DNA from: Aggregatibacter actinomycetemcomitans DSM 8324
GTDB taxonomy: Bacteria > Pseudomonadota > Gammaproteobacteria > Enterobacterales > Pasteurellaceae
Length of the DNA stretch: 64,000 nucleotides
Direction: 5' to 3'
Assembly (NCBI RefSeq): GCF_000372365.1
Contig: NZ_AQUU01000006.1
Span: forward strand, 1 to 64,000
This document shows, one piece after another, positions 19,792 through 28,691 of this stretch (position 1 is the first letter of the stretch; the number at the start of each line of letters is the position of its first letter). Position numbers and translations under genes: made by a program. Under the pieces are notes generated by a model. That model saw only the letters and a list, made by a program, of their open reading frames with translations. It did not search any database and had not been told where the DNA came from.

Positions 19792-20557
19792 ATGAGTAAT
19801 TTTAAACACTCAATTTCAAAATTGAGTCTTATTGTATTAACATCATTAACCGTTACAGCTTGCGGAAGTGGCGGCGGTGGTTCCGGTACTCCGACACCTG
19901 TAGTTAATACTGGCGCTGTATTTTCAGTTTCAGAAAAAGGTGATGTATCAAAAACTTCAATAAATAGTAATTCAAATCTAAAAAGCGTTAGATATTGCTG
20001 GACATAAAATTAATCTACTTGAAGATTCTGATAGTTATAGTTTTATAGGCGAGAACAATAGCCTTTATCAATATGGTTATTTATCTTCTAAGACAGAAGA
20101 TTTCCCTAATGATCAAGTATTTTACAATGGAGAAATTGCTAAAAATATTCCTAATGCGGGTGAAGTCCGCTATTCCGGTAGTGTAGTTATAGGTGGTCAG
20201 AAGAGTGATGGCGCCCCTATCGGAGCTAGTGAGCAATTAACAAAAGGTAAAGCAGAAATTAGAGCTGATTTTGGGTCAAAAAAATTAGATGGTCGATTTA
20301 TCTTTGGGCCAGGAACCTTAGAACGTAAAAATATGTCCGCTGATTCTCAAGTAATTAATATGAATGCAACTATTTCTAATAACAGTTTTGAGGGAAAAGC
20401 TACATCTAAGCATTTATCTGGCGAGGCTACCGTGGAGGGTAAATTCTATGGTAATAATGCCGAAGCATTGGCTGGCGCATTTCATAGATCAGGAGACAAA
20501 CCTTGGTATGGTGCGTTTGGTGCAAAAAAAGATGACAGTGCTAAACCTAATCCATAG
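19792..20557 (+). pseudogene. Slam-dependent surface lipoprotein, frameshifted
   Basis: The first frame encodes a lipoprotein signal with lipobox 'LTVTAC' (Cys24), then a Gly/Ser-rich tether, and stops at 20007. A run of five A (19980-19984) marks the break. In the shifted frame the protein continues to 20557 with an eight-strand-barrel-like domain ending in 'GKFYGNNAEALAGAF', typical of the C-lobe barrel of TbpB-type and Slam-dependent lipoproteins. With one A removed the product is about 254 residues. The adjacent Slam gene makes it the likely cargo. It could be truly broken, slipped on and off at the A run, or a sequencing error. Confidence 0.8.
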
Positions 20558-20570
20558 TTCTTAATGGATA

Positions 20571-20600
20571 GAATAAAGCAAGCTACGGCTTGCTTTATTC
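20571..20600 (+). terminator. Hairpin between lipoprotein and Slam genes
   Basis: A perfect 13-bp stem (20571-20583 with 20588-20600) and TACG loop. No strong T tail follows, so partial termination or mRNA protection between cargo and translocator genes is likely. Confidence 0.7.
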
Positions 20601-20621
20601 ATTTCTACAAATTTATACGCA

Positions 20622-22064
20622 ATGAAACTTAACCATTCTTTTTTCTTTTTTGCTTTGTCGCTTGCAGCAACAAGTATGGTCTACGCCGAAGAGAGACCGG
20701 AACCGAGAAATAATTTGCCGGAAGAGCGTATTCAAGTGGCGAAGCCTCAGCTTGCGCAACCGCAGCCGGTGCAAACAGAGAGTAGCGATAATAAGCACAC
20801 CCTTTCCATCACCAAAGAAGAGCTGGCAAAGCATCCTGACTTAATTATTCGCGGGTTGATTCCGGCGGTGCTGCAGAATAATACGGAGGCGGTGGAACTG
20901 CTGTTGCCGTTATACCAGAATCTGCCACAGCAGGATCCATTTTTATTAGCTTGGGCGGAGGCCATTATAGCGACCAAACAAGGGAATTATTCCCGTGCGG
21001 TGCAGGAATATCGCACTTTGTTTGCACAACGTCCCGATATTTTGCAGTTGCGTTATCAATTAGCGCACGCGTTATTTTTGAATAATGATAACGAAGCAGC
21101 AAAAGATCAGTTCCAAAAACTCCGTGCGGAAGTGAATGATGAACAATCGCAGCACGTGATCGATCAGTATTTAACGGCGATCAACCAACGTGATCAATGG
21201 AGAATCAGCGGCGGTATTAGTTTTTTAAATGAATCGAACGTCAGTAATGCACCAAAAGCGGGTACACGTATCGGTGGCTGGCAGGCGTGGCAACGCGAAT
21301 CGGCACACGGGCTTTCTTATTATCTCAGTAGTGAAAAGAAATGGTCGCTGCCAAAAAATGTTTTCGCCAAATTTATTTGGGACGGACAAGGCAAATATTA
21401 TTGGGATAACAAGAAATATAACGAATTCAACGCCCGTATCGGGGCAGGCTTGGGCTATCAAACGGCAAATACCGAAGTGGTGTTGTTGCCTTTCGCCGAA
21501 CGTCGTTGGTATTCCGGCGGATCTTCCGGCAGTGATGCTATGAAGCAATTTTCTAAAAATTCCGGCGTACGTTTTGAATTAAGCCATTGGTTTCATAAAA
21601 TGTGGCAAATTTCCACCGCACTTGAGTATGGCGAACAGCGTTATGTGAAGCGCAAACATTTAAGCGGCAATAATTATTTGTGGTCGAACACTTTGTTATT
21701 CCTGCCTTACAGCGGGCAATATTGGTTTGCCGGGGTGGATTACAACCGCGAAAATACCCGTGATAGCGATAATGCCTATCAGCGTAAAAATCTTCGTTTG
21801 GGCTGGGTGCAGGAATGGCCGTTGGGCATTTCTACCCGCATTTCCCTTGCCTATGCCAGACGAACTTATAACAACATTGATTTCTTTAGCATTCGCCAAA
21901 AAAACAACGAATATCAAGCCGCACTTACTGTATGGCATCGTAACCTGTACTTTTTGGGCATCACTCCTAAATTAACATGGTCGTATCAAAAAAACGACAG
22001 CAATCATCCGTTTTATCGTTATGATAAAAACCGGATTTATTTAGAAATGAGCAAAACTTTTTAA
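20622..22064 (+). CDS. Slam-family outer-membrane lipoprotein translocator (surface lipoprotein assembly modifier)
   Basis: 480 residues. A Sec signal peptide (cleavage near 'VYA-EE') and a Pro/Gln-rich linker precede a helical TPR-like part (about residues 65-190) with 'GNYSRAVQEYRTLFAQRPDILQ' as a clear repeat, described here in part. The remaining 290 residues are alternating amphipathic strands ending in Phe ('EMSKTF'), a 14-strand-type outer-membrane barrel of the former DUF560 family. Slams move specific lipoproteins to the cell surface. The frameshifted lipoprotein 64 nt upstream is the expected client. This gene is intact. Confidence 0.9.
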   Translation: MKLNHSFFFFALSLAATSMVYAEERPEPRNNLPEERIQVAKPQLAQPQPVQTESSDNKHTLSITKEELAKHPDLIIRGLIPAVLQNNTEAVELLLPLYQNLPQQDPFLLAWAEAIIATKQGNYSRAVQEYRTLFAQRPDILQLRYQLAHALFLNNDNEAAKDQFQKLRAEVNDEQSQHVIDQYLTAINQRDQWRISGGISFLNESNVSNAPKAGTRIGGWQAWQRESAHGLSYYLSSEKKWSLPKNVFAKFIWDGQGKYYWDNKKYNEFNARIGAGLGYQTANTEVVLLPFAERRWYSGGSSGSDAMKQFSKNSGVRFELSHWFHKMWQISTALEYGEQRYVKRKHLSGNNYLWSNTLLFLPYSGQYWFAGVDYNRENTRDSDNAYQRKNLRLGWVQEWPLGISTRISLAYARRTYNNIDFFSIRQKNNEYQAALTVWHRNLYFLGITPKLTWSYQKNDSNHPFYRYDKNRIYLEMSKTF

Positions 22065-22087
22065 GGTTTTCAATGAAGGATGATGTA

Positions 22088-22360
22088 ATGGATTTACAAC
22101 AACGCTATAAACAAGCCACGAAAGAAGCGCGGTGGTCGCTGGGTTTAACGCTGCTTTATGTGGTCGGTTGGTGCTTATGCGCGTATTTGCCAAAAGGTAC
22201 GCACGGTCCTATGGGTTTTCCGTTGTGGTTTGAACTTGCCTGTATTTATCTGCCGATTCTGTTTATTGTGGTGGCATATTGGCTGATTAAAATTGTATTT
22301 CAGGATATTCCGTTGGATGTGGAATCCCAAACGCAAAACATGACGGAGAATAAACAGTGA
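22088..22360 (+). CDS. yhdT: YhdT-family small membrane protein
   Basis: About 90 residues from the ATG at 22088 (MDLQQRYKQA), which follows AAGGA by 7 nt; an in-frame ATG at 22073 would add five residues. Two membrane helices flank 'FPLWFELACIYLP', and 'QDIPLD' ends the conserved part, as in YhdT (DUF997). It always accompanies panF and overlaps it by 4 nt, suggesting a role with the pantothenate symporter. Confidence 0.88.
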   Translation: MDLQQRYKQATKEARWSLGLTLLYVVGWCLCAYLPKGTHGPMGFPLWFELACIYLPILFIVVAYWLIKIVFQDIPLDVESQTQNMTENKQ

Positions 22361-23793
22361 ATTTAGGCATCATTTTTCCGTTAGTGATTTACTTGGCGTT
22401 TGTATTCGGCGCGGCGATTTACGCTTATGTTAAACGCCAAAAAAGCGGCGATTTTCTTTCCGAATATTATGTGGGCAACCGCTCTATGACGGGCTTTGTG
22501 CTCGCCATGACCACCGCCTCCACTTATGCCAGTGCCAGTTCTTTCATCGGCGGACCGGGTGCCGCGTATAAATACGGCTTGGGTTGGGTGTTGCTTGCCA
22601 TGATTCAAGTGCCGGCAGTGTGGTTGGCGCTCGGTGCTTTGGGGAAAAAATTCGCATTACTTTCCCGCAAAACCAACGCTTTAACAATCAACGATCTGCT
22701 TCTGTATCGCTACAAAAACAAATATTTAGTGTGGATTGCCTGTGTGGCGTTGCTTATCGCCTTTTTTGCCGCCATGACCGTGCAGTTTATCGGCGGCGCC
22801 CGTTTATTGGAGACTACCATCGGCATTCCTTATACCCAAGCCTTGTTGATTTTTGCCCTGACAGTGGGGATTTATACCTTTGTCGGCGGCTTCCGCGCGG
22901 TGGTACTGACGGATACCATCCAAGGCACAGTGATGATTTTAGGCACCATTGTGTTATTGGTCGGTGTGATTTATCAGGTGGGCGGCATAGAAAGTGCGGT
23001 CAAAAAATTAACTGAAATCGACCCAAGTCTGGTTAGCCCGTACGGACCGAACGACATGCTGGATTTTCAATTCATGGCGTCCTTCTGGATTTTGGTGTGC
23101 TTTGGTGTGGTCGGCTTGCCGCACACGGCGGTACGTTGCATGGCATTTAAAGACAGCAAAGCCTTGCACAGCGGTATGCTTATTGGCACTATTGTGTTGA
23201 CGGTGGTTATGTTAGGTATGCACTTGGCGGGCGCATTAGGTCGTGTTGTAGTGCCGGCTTTAACAGTGTCGGACAAAGTCATTCCAAGCCTAATGTTACA
23301 AGTGTTACCGCCTATCGTCGCGGGCATTTTCCTTGCCGCGCCGATGTCGGCAATCATGTCTACGGTGGATGCGCAGCTGATTCAATCTTCTTCCATTTTC
23401 GTGAAGGATTTATATTTAGCGACAAAACCACAGGCGGCGCAAAATCAAAAACGTATCGGGCGAATCTCCTCAATAATTACGTTAATTTTGACCGCACTTT
23501 TAATCTTCGCCTCCCTCAATCCGCCGGATATGATCATTTGGCTGAATCTGTTTGCCTTCGGTGGGTTGGAAGCGGCATTTTTGTGGGCCATCATATTCGG
23601 CTTATATTGGGATAAAGCCAATGCCTACGGCGCGATCAGCTCCATGTTAGCAGGCTTAATCTCATTTATTTTGCTCACCCAATTCGGCATTAAATTATTC
23701 GGCTTCAACCCTATTGTCCCGGCGCTGGTGTTCGGTTTGGCGGCGTTTTTGGTGGGAAATAAAATAGGAGGAATTGCTGATAAAGTGCGGTGA
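22357..23793 (+). CDS. panF: Sodium/pantothenate symporter
   Basis: 478 residues, about 13 membrane helices, solute:sodium symporter family. 'TTASTYASASSFIGGPGAAY' near the N-terminus and 'AAPMSAIMSTVDAQLIQSSS' near residue 330 are the conserved sodium-site segments. It takes up pantothenate for coenzyme A synthesis; coaE lies elsewhere in this window. Coupled to yhdT. Order panF-fic-prmA-dusB-fis matches H. influenzae. Confidence 0.95.
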   Translation: MNLGIIFPLVIYLAFVFGAAIYAYVKRQKSGDFLSEYYVGNRSMTGFVLAMTTASTYASASSFIGGPGAAYKYGLGWVLLAMIQVPAVWLALGALGKKFALLSRKTNALTINDLLLYRYKNKYLVWIACVALLIAFFAAMTVQFIGGARLLETTIGIPYTQALLIFALTVGIYTFVGGFRAVVLTDTIQGTVMILGTIVLLVGVIYQVGGIESAVKKLTEIDPSLVSPYGPNDMLDFQFMASFWILVCFGVVGLPHTAVRCMAFKDSKALHSGMLIGTIVLTVVMLGMHLAGALGRVVVPALTVSDKVIPSLMLQVLPPIVAGIFLAAPMSAIMSTVDAQLIQSSSIFVKDLYLATKPQAAQNQKRIGRISSIITLILTALLIFASLNPPDMIIWLNLFAFGGLEAAFLWAIIFGLYWDKANAYGAISSMLAGLISFILLTQFGIKLFGFNPIVPALVFGLAAFLVGNKIGGIADKVR

Positions 23794-23811
23794 AAATAAC
23801 GGGTGAATTCA

Positions 23812-24337
23812 ATGAAAAAAACAGATCAGCAAAGTTTAGAAAATGCTTACCGCTTGTTTGAAACGGGTGATATTCATCAAATGGAAGTAGGAACTACGCG
23901 GGGATTGCAGCAGATTCATCGCTATTTATTTCAAGATTTGTATGAGTTTGCCGGCGTGATTCGGGAACAAAATATTTCCAAGGGAAATTTTCGTTTTGCC
24001 AACTCGCTTTATTTAAAGGAGGCGTTAGGGAAAATAGAGCAAATGCCCGAAAGCAGTTAAATATGTGGAAATGAATATTGCGCATCCGTTTTGGGAAGGA
24101 AATGGACGTTCAACCCGTATTTGGTTAGATTTAATTTTAAAGAAAAACTTAGGCAAAGTGGTTAATTGGCAAAATGTAGATAAAACGTTGTATTTACAAG
24201 CTATGGAGCGCAGTCCGATTAATGATTTGGAAATTCGCTTTTTATTACAAAGTAATTTGACTGATGATGTGAATAACCGTGAGATGATTTTTAAAGGTAT
24301 TGAGCAATCTTATTATTACGAAGGTTACGGGAAATAA
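23812..24337 (+). pseudogene. fic: Class III Fic AMP-transferase, broken by a small deletion
   Basis: Two reading frames together make one Fic protein. The first (23812-24060) holds the N-terminal half up to 'KIEQMPESS' and then stops. The second continues with '[20 protein letters not shown]', which contains the complete catalytic Fic motif HPFxxGNGRxxR, and ends with '[11 protein letters not shown]', the C-terminal autoinhibitory S-x3-E-G motif of class III Fic proteins such as N. meningitidis NmFic. A short out-of-frame deletion near 24058 removed roughly 5-7 residues. Fic enzymes attach AMP to protein targets. H. influenzae has an orthologue at this position. Confidence 0.85.
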
Positions 24338-24349
24338 TAAGGAATAAGT

Positions 24350-25234
24350 ATGGCTTGGATTCAAATTCGCCTGAACAGTACTAACGAAAAGGCAGAGCAA
24401 CTCAGTGATTTCTTAGAAGAAATCGGATCGGTATCAGTGACTTTTATGGACAGTCAGGACACGCCGATTTTTGAGCCGCTGCAGGGGGAAACCCGTTTGT
24501 GGGGTAATACGGATGTGATTGCTTTGTTTGATGCGGAAACCGACATGAACGCGGTGGTGACGCAGCTTAAACAGGCAAAGTATTTGGACAATCATGCCGC
24601 TTATAAAATCGAGCAAATCGAAGATAAAGATTGGGAACGTGAATGGATGGATAATTTCCACCCGATGCAATTCGGCAAGCGCTTGTGGATTTGTCCGAGT
24701 TGGCGTGAAGTGCCTGATCCTAAAGCAGTAAACGTGATGCTTGATCCGGGGCTGGCGTTCGGTACGGGAACCCACCCGACTACGGCGTTATGCCTGGAGT
24801 GGCTGGACGGCTTAGGTTTGCAAGGCAAAACTGTGATTGATTTCGGTTGCGGTTCCGGCATTCTTGCCATTGCGGCGTTGAAACTGGGGGCAAAAAGTGC
24901 GGTGGGTATTGACATCGATCCGCAGGCGATTCTGGCAAGTCGCAATAATGCAGAGCAAAACGGCGTCGCCGATCGTTTGCAGCTGTGTTTGTCTGATGAA
25001 AGACCATCGGATTTAAACGCCGATGTAGTGGTGGCGAACATTCTCGCCGGTCCGTTAAAAGAGCTTTATCCCGTGATTAGCCAATTGGTGAAACCGAACG
25101 GTGATTTGGGTTTATCGGGTATTCTGGCAACCCAGGCGCAGTCCGTGTGCAATGTTTATGCCGAGGGTTTTGTGTTGGCGCTGGTGGCAGAACGTGAAGA
25201 ATGGTGTCGGATTACGGGCAAGCTGAAATGTTGA
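24350..25234 (+). CDS. prmA: Ribosomal protein L11 methyltransferase
   Basis: 294 residues. It trimethylates amino groups of ribosomal protein L11. The N-terminal substrate domain ('MAWIQIRLN', '[16 protein letters not shown]') is followed by a Rossmann methyltransferase domain with SAM motif '[16 protein letters not shown]' (about residue 163) and '[11 protein letters not shown]'. Length and motifs are normal. It precedes dusB-fis, as in other gamma-proteobacteria. Confidence 0.97.
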   Translation: MAWIQIRLNSTNEKAEQLSDFLEEIGSVSVTFMDSQDTPIFEPLQGETRLWGNTDVIALFDAETDMNAVVTQLKQAKYLDNHAAYKIEQIEDKDWEREWMDNFHPMQFGKRLWICPSWREVPDPKAVNVMLDPGLAFGTGTHPTTALCLEWLDGLGLQGKTVIDFGCGSGILAIAALKLGAKSAVGIDIDPQAILASRNNAEQNGVADRLQLCLSDERPSDLNADVVVANILAGPLKELYPVISQLVKPNGDLGLSGILATQAQSVCNVYAEGFVLALVAEREEWCRITGKLKC

Positions 25235-25251
25235 ATCATGCCCTATGACAT

Positions 25252-25320
25252 AAAAGTGCGGTGGTTTTTAGCGGTGTTTTCAAGCGCTGAAAAACAGTGA
25301 AAAAAATCACCGCACTTTTT
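25252..25320 (+). terminator. Terminator after prmA formed by distant inverted uptake signals
   Basis: AAAAGTGCGGTG (25252-25263) and CACCGCACTTTT (25308-25319) can pair around a 44-nt internal segment, with a T run after. It separates prmA from the dusB promoter. Confidence 0.7.
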
Positions 25321-25454
25321 GTTTTCCCCCTTCAATTACTTCAAAATCCATATAAAATTTATGGATAATGTCAAGCCTTTCTTATGATTTTTTTTCAGAA
25401 ATTTGACGAAGTTAAAAGAATGAAAAAAAATTACAGATTGTCTAAAAAATACAC

Positions 25455-25483
25455 TTTTCAAACGCCCTAAAAGTGCGTATGAT
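25455..25483 (+). promoter_or_regulatory. dusB-fis promoter
   Basis: TTTTCA (25455-25460) and TATGAT (25478-25483) are separated by 17 bp and followed by a GC-rich discriminator (AGCCCACC). That fits the growth-rate-controlled dusB-fis promoter of enteric relatives. Because the -10 overlaps a possible early start codon at 25473, translation must begin further down, supporting the GTG at 25545. Confidence 0.65.
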
Positions 25484-25544
25484 AGCCCACCTTGTCGGTT
25501 GGCAAGGGCATTTGGTCAAGTTGCCGGAAAGTAGTGGGGTCGCG

Positions 25545-26528
25545 GTGCGCATTGGTTCTTATCAATTAAAAAATCGCATTTTATTGGCTCCTATGGCAGG
25601 TGTTACCGATTTGCCTTTTCGGCGAATTTGCGCCAATTATGGTGCAGGTTTGACCTTCTCCGAAATGATGTCAACCAATCCACAGGTATGGTATACCGAG
25701 AAATCGAAACTGCGCTTGGCGCATCACCAAGAAGCAGGGATTAATGCCGTACAAATCGCGGGTTCCGATCCTGATGGAATGGCGCAAGCCGCTCAAGTGA
25801 ATGTGGAATACGGCGCTCAGATTATCGATATTAATATGGGCTGTCCAGCAAAAAAGGTGAATCGTAAAATGGCGGGTTCCGCCCTTTTGCAATATCCTGA
25901 CTTGGTTCGACGGATTCTTGAGGCTGTGGTGAAAGCAGTTAAGGTTCCGGTAACCTTGAAGATTCGCACAGGTTGGGATATGGAAAATCGAAATTGTGTA
26001 GAAATCGCCAAAATCGCAGAACAAAGCGGAATTCAAGCGCTCACCGTGCATGGTCGTACGCGCGCCTGTAAATTTGAAGGTGTGGCGGAATACGATTCCA
26101 TTAAAGCGGTGAAGCAAAATGTTTCCCTTCCGGTGATTGCCAACGGCGATATAACTTCTGCCGAACAAGCCAAATTCGTTCTCGATTACACGGGGGCGGA
26201 CGGCATAATGATCGGACGTGGTGCATTGGGGCGACCTTGGTTGTTTCAAACGGTGGTCGGCTTAATTGAGCAACATTCGATCGTTGCGGAACCAAGTTTA
26301 GAAGAAAAATGTAGTGTGATTTTGCAGCATATCCGCGATCTTCATCGATTTTACGGCGAAGAAAAAGGGTATCGCATCGCACGCAAGCATATCACTTGGT
26401 ACTTACAGGATATTCACCCCGATTCTGTTTTTAAGCAACGTTTTAATGCGCTAACCTCCGCTAAAGAGCAATTACACGCGTTAGAACAATTTTTTAAGTT
26501 AATATTTACATGGATAGAACAATGTTAG
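25545..26528 (+). CDS. dusB: tRNA-dihydrouridine synthase B
   Basis: 327 residues from GTG at 25545 ([10 protein letters not shown]), the usual length and start for DusB. Upstream in-frame extension to 25473 would overlap the promoter and is rejected. FMN-dependent reduction of uridine in the tRNA D-loop; '[13 protein letters not shown]', '[10 protein letters not shown]' with the catalytic Cys, and 'VIANGDI' and '[12 protein letters not shown]' for FMN binding are conserved. The end overlaps fis by 7 nt, the conserved dusB-fis operon. Confidence 0.95.
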   Translation: MRIGSYQLKNRILLAPMAGVTDLPFRRICANYGAGLTFSEMMSTNPQVWYTEKSKLRLAHHQEAGINAVQIAGSDPDGMAQAAQVNVEYGAQIIDINMGCPAKKVNRKMAGSALLQYPDLVRRILEAVVKAVKVPVTLKIRTGWDMENRNCVEIAKIAEQSGIQALTVHGRTRACKFEGVAEYDSIKAVKQNVSLPVIANGDITSAEQAKFVLDYTGADGIMIGRGALGRPWLFQTVVGLIEQHSIVAEPSLEEKCSVILQHIRDLHRFYGEEKGYRIARKHITWYLQDIHPDSVFKQRFNALTSAKEQLHALEQFFKLIFTWIEQC

Positions 26529-26821
26529 AACAACAACGCAATCCGGCTGAAGCGTTAACGGTTTCAGTATTAAATTCTCAGTCACAAGTAACCAATAAAC
26601 CTCTGCGTGATTCGGTAAAACAGGCTTTAAGAAACTACTTGTCTCAATTAGACGGTCAAGATGTGAATGAGCTTTATGAATTGGTCTTGGCAGAAGTTGA
26701 ACATCCGATGTTAGATATGGTGATGCAATATACCCGTGGTAATCAGACCCGTGCGGCGACAATGCTTGGTATTAACCGCGGTACATTGCGTAAAAAATTA
26801 AAAAAATACGGTATGGGTTAG
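26522..26821 (+). CDS. fis: DNA-binding protein Fis
   Basis: 99 residues from the ATG at 26522 ([10 protein letters not shown]). A C-terminal helix-turn-helix ('[20 protein letters not shown]', within residues 73-95) and central dimerisation helices are typical. Fis bends DNA, activates rRNA promoters and shapes the nucleoid. Expressed with dusB from the upstream promoter and followed by its own terminator. Confidence 0.97.
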   Translation: MLEQQRNPAEALTVSVLNSQSQVTNKPLRDSVKQALRNYLSQLDGQDVNELYELVLAEVEHPMLDMVMQYTRGNQTRAATMLGINRGTLRKKLKKYGMG

Positions 26822-26845
26822 TTTTTAACTCATTTTTTACTATCG

Positions 26846-26872
26846 CCCTTGTCCTGTTGACAAGGGTTTTTT
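26846..26872 (+). terminator. Rho-independent terminator of dusB-fis
   Basis: CCCTTGTC (26846-26853) pairs with GACAAGGG (26859-26866) over CTGTT, followed by TTTTTTA. Confidence 0.92.
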
Positions 26873-26880
26873 ATTGTGAA

Positions 26881-27436
26881 CCCGTGTATCGAGTATTTAT
26901 TCCTAGTCTCCTAAAGCCATTTACATCGCTCATAACTGCGGACTAAACGGGGTAGCGCATTGAACGTAGCTTGATGTGAACCAATCGCTAGACGAAAAAA
27001 CGCAGGAAGAACTGACCGCACTTCAATCAAAACTTGATCGTGGTACAGTACAACGACAACCACCTTAACCTAACAAACAGCATTCGGCAAACCCGAACGG
27101 ATCCGTCCTTGGTATCAGTCCTTTCCAACACCAATGGCCGCATCGACATCATGATGCCACGTACGTATACAGAAATTAGACCACAGTCATTTCTAACTAC
27201 ATTTTTCACATACAAAAGTACTGATAGTTTTCGCTATAACTGTTTTTCTTTAGATTTAGGCGGGTTATTCCAAGCCGATAACTTCTCGGCCGTTGTGGGA
27301 AGGTTCTTCAATTTTACTTTTTTCACATTTTGCGTGTAGCCTATGATAGGTTTGTTATTGAATAAATAAGCTTTTTTGTGGCATCACAATAAAACGTACT
27401 CCTGCTTCCTGAAGTACGTTTGGTTTTTCCGGAATA
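26881..27436. other. Gene-poor stretch after fis
   Basis: No recognisable gene. A 101-residue frame (27034-27339, +) has no similarity I recognise, no ribosome-binding site and an overlapping open frame on the other strand. A short run at 26976-27060 (frame 'NQSLDEKTQEELTALQSKLD') looks coding-like but stops quickly, so this could be a decayed gene. One uptake signal lies at about 27016. Confidence 0.35.
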
Positions 27437-27991
27437 TTAGAGTAGCAATGTAGTACCCCATTTTATGATATCAAAGAAGAATCTATTTTCACTGGTAGCA
27501 ACCCCTTGATCCGAATTCTCTCCACCTTCGGTTTTCTTTTCTTCAATCACACCATTCTTATATTTACCTTTAACTACATCTAAATCATCACGGGCATTAG
27601 TGCGTAAGGTTTGGCATTTAAAATGATCTAAATACTCAACTTCTTCAAATTTAAATTTCTTATATTGATAAGTAGCGTATAACATAGATTTTTCATCATT
27701 TTGAATTATTTTTAAGTATTTTTCTCCGATGATGTTTTCTAATGGATATAAGAGTATGTATTGAGAATAAATATAAGTATCTTCCCGAGAAAAATGTTCT
27801 TTTTGTATTCGGGTTAAATTAGGGTAAATACACTGTTCTGCTTGCTTACTATCAAAAGCCCAACGTTTTGCATCAATGTCAGATAGTAGATAATCGGCGC
27901 CGGCAAATTCTCCCGGGATTGGTGTTATAGGATCGTCTGCACATCCGACTAATAGTAATGTAACTACAGAAAAAATAACTTTTTTTAACAT
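27437..27991 (-). CDS. Putative lipoprotein (Pasteurellaceae-type, DUF5358-like)
   Basis: 184 residues. The N-terminus is a lipoprotein signal with lipobox 'LLVGC' (Cys17). The mature part contains '[30 protein letters not shown]' region and 'DHFKCQTL', two cysteines that could form a disulfide. I associate this pattern with a family found mainly in Pasteurellaceae (DUF5358), but not firmly. The C-terminal 40 residues are low in conservation. Function unknown. Single gene, AT-rich compared with its neighbours. Confidence 0.65.
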   Translation of the reverse strand: MLKKVIFSVVTLLLVGCADDPITPIPGEFAGADYLLSDIDAKRWAFDSKQAEQCIYPNLTRIQKEHFSREDTYIYSQYILLYPLENIIGEKYLKIIQNDEKSMLYATYQYKKFKFEEVEYLDHFKCQTLRTNARDDLDVVKGKYKNGVIEEKKTEGGENSDQGVATSENRFFFDIIKWGTTLLL

Positions 27992-28100
27992 TCCTTAGCC
28001 TTATGAATTTAAAGAAAGCGAAGCTGTATTCTAGCAATAAGTTATCTATTGATAAATGGTTTGTTTATAGGAAAGGACAAGAAGGGGGAGAAAATTAGAA

Positions 28101-28130
28101 ACCGCACTTCTAAAGTGCGGTCATTTTCAC
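28101..28130 (-). terminator. Uptake-signal hairpin downstream of raiA
   Basis: ACCGCACTT (28101-28109) and AAGTGCGGT (28113-28121) form a 9-bp stem; it lies just after the raiA stop on the minus strand. Confidence 0.7.
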
Positions 28131-28139
28131 GGGTGTTTT

Positions 28140-28463
28140 TTATTCATTAAACGAATCTTTTAAGCGTTCTTCTGCGCGGCGGGATTCACTCTTATGCTGT
28201 AGCTTGTTGAGCTGTCTCTCCAATTTTTCTTCTACGTCGTTGATGGCTTTGTACATATCTTCCTCTTCGGCACTGGCAATCAGATTGCCGAACGGGGTGC
28301 CGATGGAAGCATCAACAGAGAAGCCCTTAGGGGTTTTATTTAAAATAAAGTGAGGATTTATCAGTTGGGTATGCCATTTTTTCAGTTTGCTGAGTCGTTC
28401 TTCAACGTGGGCGCGGATTGCAGGGGTGATATCCATTTGTTTGCTTGTGATATTTAATGTCAT
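28140..28463 (-). CDS. raiA: Ribosome-associated inhibitor A (HPF/YfiA family)
   Basis: 107 residues, the length of YfiA of H. influenzae. Pattern '[20 protein letters not shown]', '[36 protein letters not shown]' (seen in parts) is the S30AE fold. It binds the 30S subunit in stationary phase or cold shock and stabilises idle 70S ribosomes. The short C-terminus fits RaiA rather than long HPF. Single gene. Confidence 0.93.
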   Translation of the reverse strand: MTLNITSKQMDITPAIRAHVEERLSKLKKWHTQLINPHFILNKTPKGFSVDASIGTPFGNLIASAEEEDMYKAINDVEEKLERQLNKLQHKSESRRAEERLKDSFNE

Positions 28464-28648
28464 AGCATTTACCTCTTATTGTTGTGAATGGGTCGAAGAC
28501 CCGGTTAAAATCCTTAGTTACAACATAGTTATGTTGATTGGACTTTTCAAGGTTTTTTTTGATGGTTGGAGGAGAAAATCCGAAAAATATGATCTGGGTC
28601 TGATAATTGAAAAAAGAAACCTTTTTTGTGAACCAAAATTGTTATGAT

Positions 28649-28680
28649 AAAGCGGATATTGTTTTTTAATATCCGCTTTT
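28649..28680. terminator. Hairpin downstream of the alanine/glycine symporter gene
   Basis: A perfect 12-bp stem (28649-28660 with 28668-28679) and 7-nt loop. It sits 12 nt past the symporter stop and could terminate transcription from that side. Confidence 0.7.
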
Positions 28681-28691
28681 ACATCATCACA

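Noticed and set aside
25473-25544. Earlier GTG or ATG start for dusB
   Set aside because: It overlaps the predicted -10 hexamer of the dusB-fis promoter and makes the protein longer than its orthologues.
27034-27339. 101-residue open frame after fis
   Set aside because: No family similarity, no ribosome-binding site and overlapping open frames on both strands; treated as noncoding or decayed.
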